Assembly: GCA_035711465.1 (NCBI GenBank)
Contig: DASTCC010000233.1
Coordinates: forward strand, 1 to 11,059
DNA: 11,059 nucleotides
Direction of reading: 5' to 3'
DNA from: DASTCC01 sp035711465
GTDB taxonomy: Bacteria > Acidobacteriota > Vicinamibacteria > Vicinamibacterales > SCN-69-37
The notes under the pieces were generated by a model. It saw only the letters and a list, made by a program, of their open reading frames with translations. It was not told the DNA's origin and did not search any database. Shown piece by piece: positions 6,082 to 11,059 of this stretch. The first letter of the stretch is position 1; each line of letters opens with the position of its first letter. Made by a program: the position numbers and the translations under genes.

Positions 6082-7739
6082 CAACGCGGCGGACGCGTCA
6101 GCGCTTCGCGCAACACCCGCCCATCCGTCTGCGTCATCGGCACGCCGGCGAGGTGCGCGAGCGTGGGAGCAATGTCCGCGGGCGTCGCGGCGTTCTTGTA
6201 GGAGCCGGCCGTGATCCCCGGGCCGGCGATGATGAGCGGCACGCGCTGGTCGTAGTCGTAAGGCGATCCGTGGGTCGTGCCGGTGGCCTGCGGCACCCAG
6301 TTGCGCTTGATCACGAACGCGACGTCGCCGCTGCGGCCGTCGAAGTAGCTGCGCCGCAGCGCCAGCAGCAGCGGGTCGCGGCCGTCGGCGGCGCGGATCT
6401 CGTTCGGCCAGACGACGCGCTCGATGCCCGGCACCGACAGGATCGCGCGCGTCACCGCGTCGCGGCCGCCGGCCGCCGTCTCGACGCGCTCGTTGCGATC
6501 GACGGCGAAGTAGATGTACGGCGTCGTGATGTTCGCGATCCACGTGGCGTCGTCGATCAGCCGATCGAGCGCGGTCTCGATCGCGTCGCGGATGGCGGCG
6601 GTGCGGATGCGGCCGGCCTCGCCGCCGTCGGCGGTGATCTGCTCCGGCAGATCCGGCACGCCGTGATCCGAGCTGAACGCGACGACATAGCGGTCTTTGC
6701 CGACCAATCGATCGAGCGTCGCGAGCAGGTCGCCGATGACGACGTCGAGCTGTACCATCACGTCCTGGACCTCGTGACTGCGCGGCCCGGTGGTGTGGCC
6801 GACGAGATCGAGCGCCGAGAAGCTGACGCCGAGGAAGTCCGTCGTATCGCGCTGACCGAGCGCCTGACGCTCGACGAGCATCTTCGCCATCTCGCCAAGG
6901 TAGGCGTTGCTCAGCGGCGACTTCTCCCAGGCCTCCTGGAACGTCGAGTCGGGAATGTTGTTGTTGCCGACGAGCCGGTACGGGAACACGGCCCGTGCGC
7001 CTTCACCGGGACCGTCGTCGTCGTTCAGGTAGCTGGCCACCGGCAGCATCCGATCCCACGTCGTGCCGAACGCGTCGGCAACCGGATGGGCCTTGACGAA
7101 GTCGTCGACGTCCGGCCACGGCGTCTGCGCGTACACCGTCGACGTCGACCATGGGCCGTTGTCTTCCTTCCAGATCGCCATCACGCCCGGGCCGGGACGG
7201 CCGGCGAGGCCGATCGCGGACCGCGGCTTGAGTGAGAGCGTGACGACGCGAGAGCGATCGTTGGTGTGCCGGCGGACCTCATCGGCGAGCGTCCAGCCCT
7301 GCATCTGAGAGACGCCGTGACGCTCGCGCGCGGCGCCGCCGGCAAAGGGCACGGCCGTGGCCGACGGATCGTCCGTGCACACCCGGCTGCGGCGCGTCGC
7401 CCGGTCGTACCAGGAGTTGTCGATCATCCCGTGCGAGGCCGGGAAGCGGCCGGTGCCGATCGTCGAATGGCCGGCGCACGTCTTGGTGACGAAGAAGGGA
7501 TACGCCGCTTCGGTGAACACGGCGCCCTGGTCGAGCAGCCGGCGCAGTCCTTTGGTCCACTGCTTGCTGTACCGGGTCACGTAATCGGCGCGGAACTGAT
7601 CGCTCACGAGGACGACGATCAACCGCGGCGGACCGCCCGTCTGCGGCGCCTGGGGCACGGGCGTCCCGGCCAGCAACGCCGAGCCCGCCCCGAGGGTGAA
7701 GACCGCCGCCATCCAAGGCGCCCATGTTCGGTTCGTCAT
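6081..7739 (-). CDS. Secreted alkaline phosphatase-superfamily protein, PafA-like phosphomonoesterase
   Basis: Probably a periplasmic two-zinc phosphatase releasing phosphate from organic phosphomonoesters. The 552 residues begin with a signal peptide (Arg4, hydrophobic about 8-24) and an alkaline phosphatase core. Likely metal ligands are Asp47 (VSDQF), Asp311 and His315 (ALDLVGH), Asp358 and His359 (SSDHG), and His490 (TTHGS). The nucleophile is most likely Thr87 in TKTCAGHST. Asn108 (MIDNSW) and the Lys171-Pro-Arg173 motif correspond to the Asn and Lys-x-Arg used by PafA-type enzymes to hold phosphomonoesters, which favours monoesterase over diesterase. ATG 7739 has GGAGG 9 nt upstream, inside the end of the previous gene. 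It lies 3 bp after the membrane protein gene and overlaps the ATL start by 1 bp, a tight three-gene unit. Substrate is not proven by sequence. Confidence 0.9.
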   Translation of the reverse strand: MTNRTWAPWMAAVFTLGAGSALLAGTPVPQAPQTGGPPRLIVVLVSDQFRADYVTRYSKQWTKGLRRLLDQGAVFTEAAYPFFVTKTCAGHSTIGTGRFPASHGMIDNSWYDRATRRSRVCTDDPSATAVPFAGGAARERHGVSQMQGWTLADEVRRHTNDRSRVVTLSLKPRSAIGLAGRPGPGVMAIWKEDNGPWSTSTVYAQTPWPDVDDFVKAHPVADAFGTTWDRMLPVASYLNDDDGPGEGARAVFPYRLVGNNNIPDSTFQEAWEKSPLSNAYLGEMAKMLVERQALGQRDTTDFLGVSFSALDLVGHTTGPRSHEVQDVMVQLDVVIGDLLATLDRLVGKDRYVVAFSSDHGVPDLPEQITADGGEAGRIRTAAIRDAIETALDRLIDDATWIANITTPYIYFAVDRNERVETAAGGRDAVTRAILSVPGIERVVWPNEIRAADGRDPLLLALRRSYFDGRSGDVAFVIKRNWVPQATGTTHGSPYDYDQRVPLIIAGPGITAGSYKNAATPADIAPTLAHLAGVPMTQTDGRVLREALTRPPR

Positions 7740-7742
7740 CGA

Positions 7743-8192
7743 TCAGTGCCTCCGCGCCCAGTAGCATACGGCGGCCAGGTAGAGTCCGTACGTCGCACAC
7801 GCGACCGCGTACCAGCGAGGTACGACCTCTGGCGACAGCAGGCCCGGCCGGTGGGCGAGGTCCACGAACGCGTGCGTCAGGAAGCCGCCGAAGGCGATGA
7901 GCAGCGCCTCGCGCGGATGACGGAAGAGCAGAAACCCGGCGAGGACGATGAACGCGATGCCGATCGCCGCATCGAAGTTCGCGCCCGGCGCCGGTCCGGC
8001 GGCGAGCGCCAGGCCCGCCGGCATCGCCCCCATCGTCGCGAGCAGCACCGCGGCGATCTGGGAGAGCCGCAGCTCGCCGATCAGCCGTTCGGGTTGTGTC
8101 GGATCGATCCGCGACAAGCGCCACGAGAACAAGCCGATGCTGAGGCCGCTGAGCACGGCAGCGGTCAGGAGGAGGCGAGCCGTATCGCTCAC
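7743..8192 (-). CDS. Small five-helix membrane protein of unknown function
   Basis: I do not recognise the family. The 149 residues contain about five hydrophobic segments (roughly 8-23, 44-66, 73-90, 95-109 and 125-144) with short loops. A polar motif, His107-x3-Asp111-x2-His114 followed by Arg-Pro-Gly, sits at the end of segment 4 and could bind metal or be functional, but this is speculation. The start is GTG 8192; an in-frame TAG 9 nt upstream excludes an earlier start, and there is no clear ribosome binding site. A TATAGT hexamer ends 8 nt before the GTG, so the mRNA may be leaderless. It heads the leftward unit, its TGA is 3 bp before the phosphatase ATG, and it is divergent from the nucleoside operon. 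Confidence 0.8.
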   Translation of the reverse strand: MSDTARLLLTAAVLSGLSIGLFSWRLSRIDPTQPERLIGELRLSQIAAVLLATMGAMPAGLALAAGPAPGANFDAAIGIAFIVLAGFLLFRHPREALLIAFGGFLTHAFVDLAHRPGLLSPEVVPRWYAVACATYGLYLAAVCYWARRH

Positions 8193-8200
8193 GGTTTCCC

Positions 8201-8208
8201 ACTATACT
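8201..8208. promoter_or_regulatory. Symmetric divergent -10 element (ACTATACT)
   Basis: Read rightward, TATACT (8203-8208) ends 9 nt before the ATG of the pyrimidine phosphorylase gene. Read leftward, TATAGT (8206-8201) ends 8 nt before the GTG of the membrane protein gene. The 25-bp gap between the divergent starts holds no Shine-Dalgarno for either gene. Transcription would thus begin at or within a few bases of both start codons. No good -35 is visible on either side, which is the main weakness. Confidence 0.5.
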
Positions 8209-8217
8209 TGCCCCCGC

Positions 8218-9554
<1,337 letters not shown>

Positions 9555-9555
<1 letters not shown>

Positions 9556-10814
9556 TGAGTCAGCTGCAGCCGTTGATCGGGTTGTTGGTGATTGGCGCCA
9601 TCGCCTACGCGCTCTCCACCGATCGGCGGGCCATTCGCGCGCGCACGATCGCCTGGGGCTTCGGCCTGCAGTTCCTGTTCGCGCTCATCGTCCTGAAGAC
9701 CACGGCGGGGCAGCAGGTCTTTGCCTATCTCGGCGAACAGATCCGCAAGCTGCTCGACTTCGCCGCGGTCGGATCCAGTCTGGTGTTCGGCGCGCTCGGC
9801 AATCAGCCGGTATGGGCGCGGATGGTGAACACCGTGCTCGGCCCTGAGGGCGCGCAGTACGGCGTCATCTTCGCGTTCCAGATCGCCCCGACGATCATCT
9901 TCATCGCCGCGCTGTTCGCGATCCTCTACTACTTCGGGATCATGCAGGTCGTCGTGCGCCTGTTCGCGCTGGTGATGAACCGGGTGATGGGCGCGAGCGG
10001 CGCCGAGTCGCTCAACGTCGCCGCCAGCATCTTCATGGGCCAGACCGAGGCGCCGCTGACGATCCGCCCGTACCTGCCGAAGATGACGCAGTCCGAGCTG
10101 ATGACGGTGATGACGTCGGGGATGGCGCACATCTCCGGCGGGATCATGGCCGCCTACATTGCCTTCGGCATCGAGCCCAAGCACCTGCTGACCGCGGTGA
10201 TCATGACTGCGCCGGGCACGCTGATGATGGCCAAGATGTTCGTCCCCGAGACCGACGCGCCGGAGACGCTGGGGGTCGTCAAGCTGGCGGTGCCCAAGAA
10301 CGATGTCAACGTCATCGACGCGGCGGGCCGCGGCACCACCGAGGGGCTCCATCTCGCGATCAACGTGGTCGCGATGCTGATTTCCTTCATGGCGCTGGTG
10401 GCGCTCACCAACGCCATTCTCGGCGGCATCGGCAGCTGGTTCGGCCATCCGGAGTTCAGCCTGCAGATGGTGCTCGGCTGGATCTTCGCGCCGATCGCCT
10501 GGTCGCTCGGCGTCCCGTGGCGCGACGCCGGCATCGTCGGCAACCTGCTCGGCACGCGGATGGTGTTGAACGAGTTCATCGCCTTCGCCCAGCTCGGGCC
10601 GATGAAGGACACGCTCGATCCGCGCTCGTTCACCGTCGCCACGTTCGCGCTCTGCGGCTTTGCCAACTTCGCGTCGATCGGCATCCAGATCGGCGGCATC
10701 GGCGCGCTGGTGCCGGAGCGGCGTCACGATCTGGCGCGGCTCGGGATGCGCGCCATGCTCGCGGGCACGCTCGCGAACTTCGTGTCGGCGTGCATCGCCG
10801 CGATGCTCCTCTAG
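9555..10814 (+). CDS. CNT-family nucleoside transporter (NupC-like)
   Basis: Inner-membrane symporter that imports nucleosides with Na+ or H+. The 419 residues are highly hydrophobic with the concentrative nucleoside transporter layout. Substrate-site motifs known from Vibrio CNT are present: GQTEAPL (162-168, with Gln163, Thr164, Glu165), NEFIAFAQL (339-347, with Asn339 and Glu340), and CGFANFASIGIQIGGIG (367-383, with Asn371 and Ser374). The start is taken as ATG 9555, which shares its A with the TGA stop of the phosphorylase gene (TGATG) and follows GGAGGG at 9546-9551; the TTG at 9552 is possible but too close to that site. Sandwiched between pyrimidine and purine nucleoside phosphorylase genes, it probably supplies their substrates. 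Substrate range and coupling ion are not settled by sequence. Confidence 0.96.
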
Positions 10815-10826
10815 AGGTCGGCCACT

Positions 10827-11059
10827 GTGGATCAGTCCTACTTCGCCCGCGTCGAGGAAGCCGCCGCGGTCATCCGCGGCCGGATCGGCACGCCCGCCGC
10901 CGTCGCCGTCGTCCTCGGCACCGGACTTGGCGCGTTCGGCGACACGCTCGCGGATCGCATCGAGGTGCCGTACGGCGACATCCCGCACTGGCCGGCCTCC
11001 CGGGTCATCGGCCACGCCGGCCGGCTCGTCGCTGGCACGAGCGGCCGCACGCGGGTGAT
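10827..11059 (+). CDS. Purine nucleoside phosphorylase, trimeric type (5' part, cut by window end)
   Basis: Converts purine nucleosides and phosphate to base and (deoxy)ribose-1-phosphate. The first 77 codons are visible and read VDQSYFARVEEAAAVI at the start (initiator GTG), then the phosphate-loop VVLGTGLGAFGD, the segment VPYGDIPHWPAS and GHAGRLVAG, all in the order of the PNP/MTAP family of low-molecular-mass trimeric enzymes. GTG 10827 has AGAGG (10813-10817) 9 nt upstream and begins 12 nt after the transporter stop, so the three genes form one operon. The rest lies beyond the window. The close relative methylthioadenosine phosphorylase is less likely, given the GTGLGAF loop and the nucleoside-salvage neighbours. 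Confidence 0.9.
   Translation, partial: MDQSYFARVEEAAAVIRGRIGTPAAVAVVLGTGLGAFGDTLADRIEVPYGDIPHWPASRVIGHAGRLVAGTSGRTRV

Noticed and set aside
6082..6543. Upstream extension of the ATL gene
   Set aside because: It overlaps the phosphatase coding region and has no domain; the MGMT-like homology begins at ATG 6081.
7948..8217. Upstream extension of the pyrimidine phosphorylase gene
   Set aside because: The family's N-terminus (MRAVDLIR) begins at 8218, and the extension is antisense to the membrane protein gene.

Overview
The window is GC-rich (about two thirds G+C by eye) bacterial chromosome with no tRNA, rRNA, mobile element, CRISPR array or long repeat. Gene content suggests an Acidobacteriota-type bacterium of the Vicinamibacteria sort: a short secreted protein of a kind I associate with that phylum, a DUF4097 protein in an ECF sigma cassette, and an RNase E/G with a long acidic/alanine-rich insert. 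The taxonomic guess is inference, not proof.

Left part (1-3170, + strand): the 3' end of rodA (cell-wall elongation glycosyltransferase), a complete RNase E/G gene, and a small secreted protein that probably has its own promoters. It ends in a strong intrinsic terminator whose U-tract overlaps the stop codon of the convergent gene.

Middle part (3166-5756, - strand): a compact three-gene cassette made of an ECF sigma factor, a zinc-finger anti-sigma factor with one membrane segment, and a secreted DUF4097 beta-repeat protein. Upstream lies a good ECF-type promoter (GGAACC-N16-CGTTTA), which points to autoregulation. A similar element (GGAACT-N16-GGTCAG) precedes the + strand secreted protein gene, so that gene may belong to the same regulon.

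Right part (5767-11059): two divergent transcription units share a 25-bp intergenic gap. Leftward are a five-helix membrane protein, a PafA-type secreted phosphatase and an alkyltransferase-like (ATL) protein with Tyr in place of the catalytic Cys. Rightward are pyrimidine nucleoside phosphorylase, a CNT nucleoside transporter and the start of purine nucleoside phosphorylase, which together form a nucleoside uptake and salvage operon. The gap holds one near-palindromic ACTATACT that can be read as a -10 element in both directions about 8-9 nt from both start codons. Neither start has a clear ribosome binding site, so bidirectional, possibly leaderless transcription is a real possibility. A secreted phosphomonoesterase, a nucleoside importer and two phosphorylases together would form a route for scavenging extracellular nucleotides. 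That link is my inference.

Most of the window encodes recognisable families. The best candidates for something less described are the ECF/anti-sigma/DUF4097 cassette with its possible second target, the symmetric divergent promoter, and the tight coupling of an ATL gene to a phosphatase gene.
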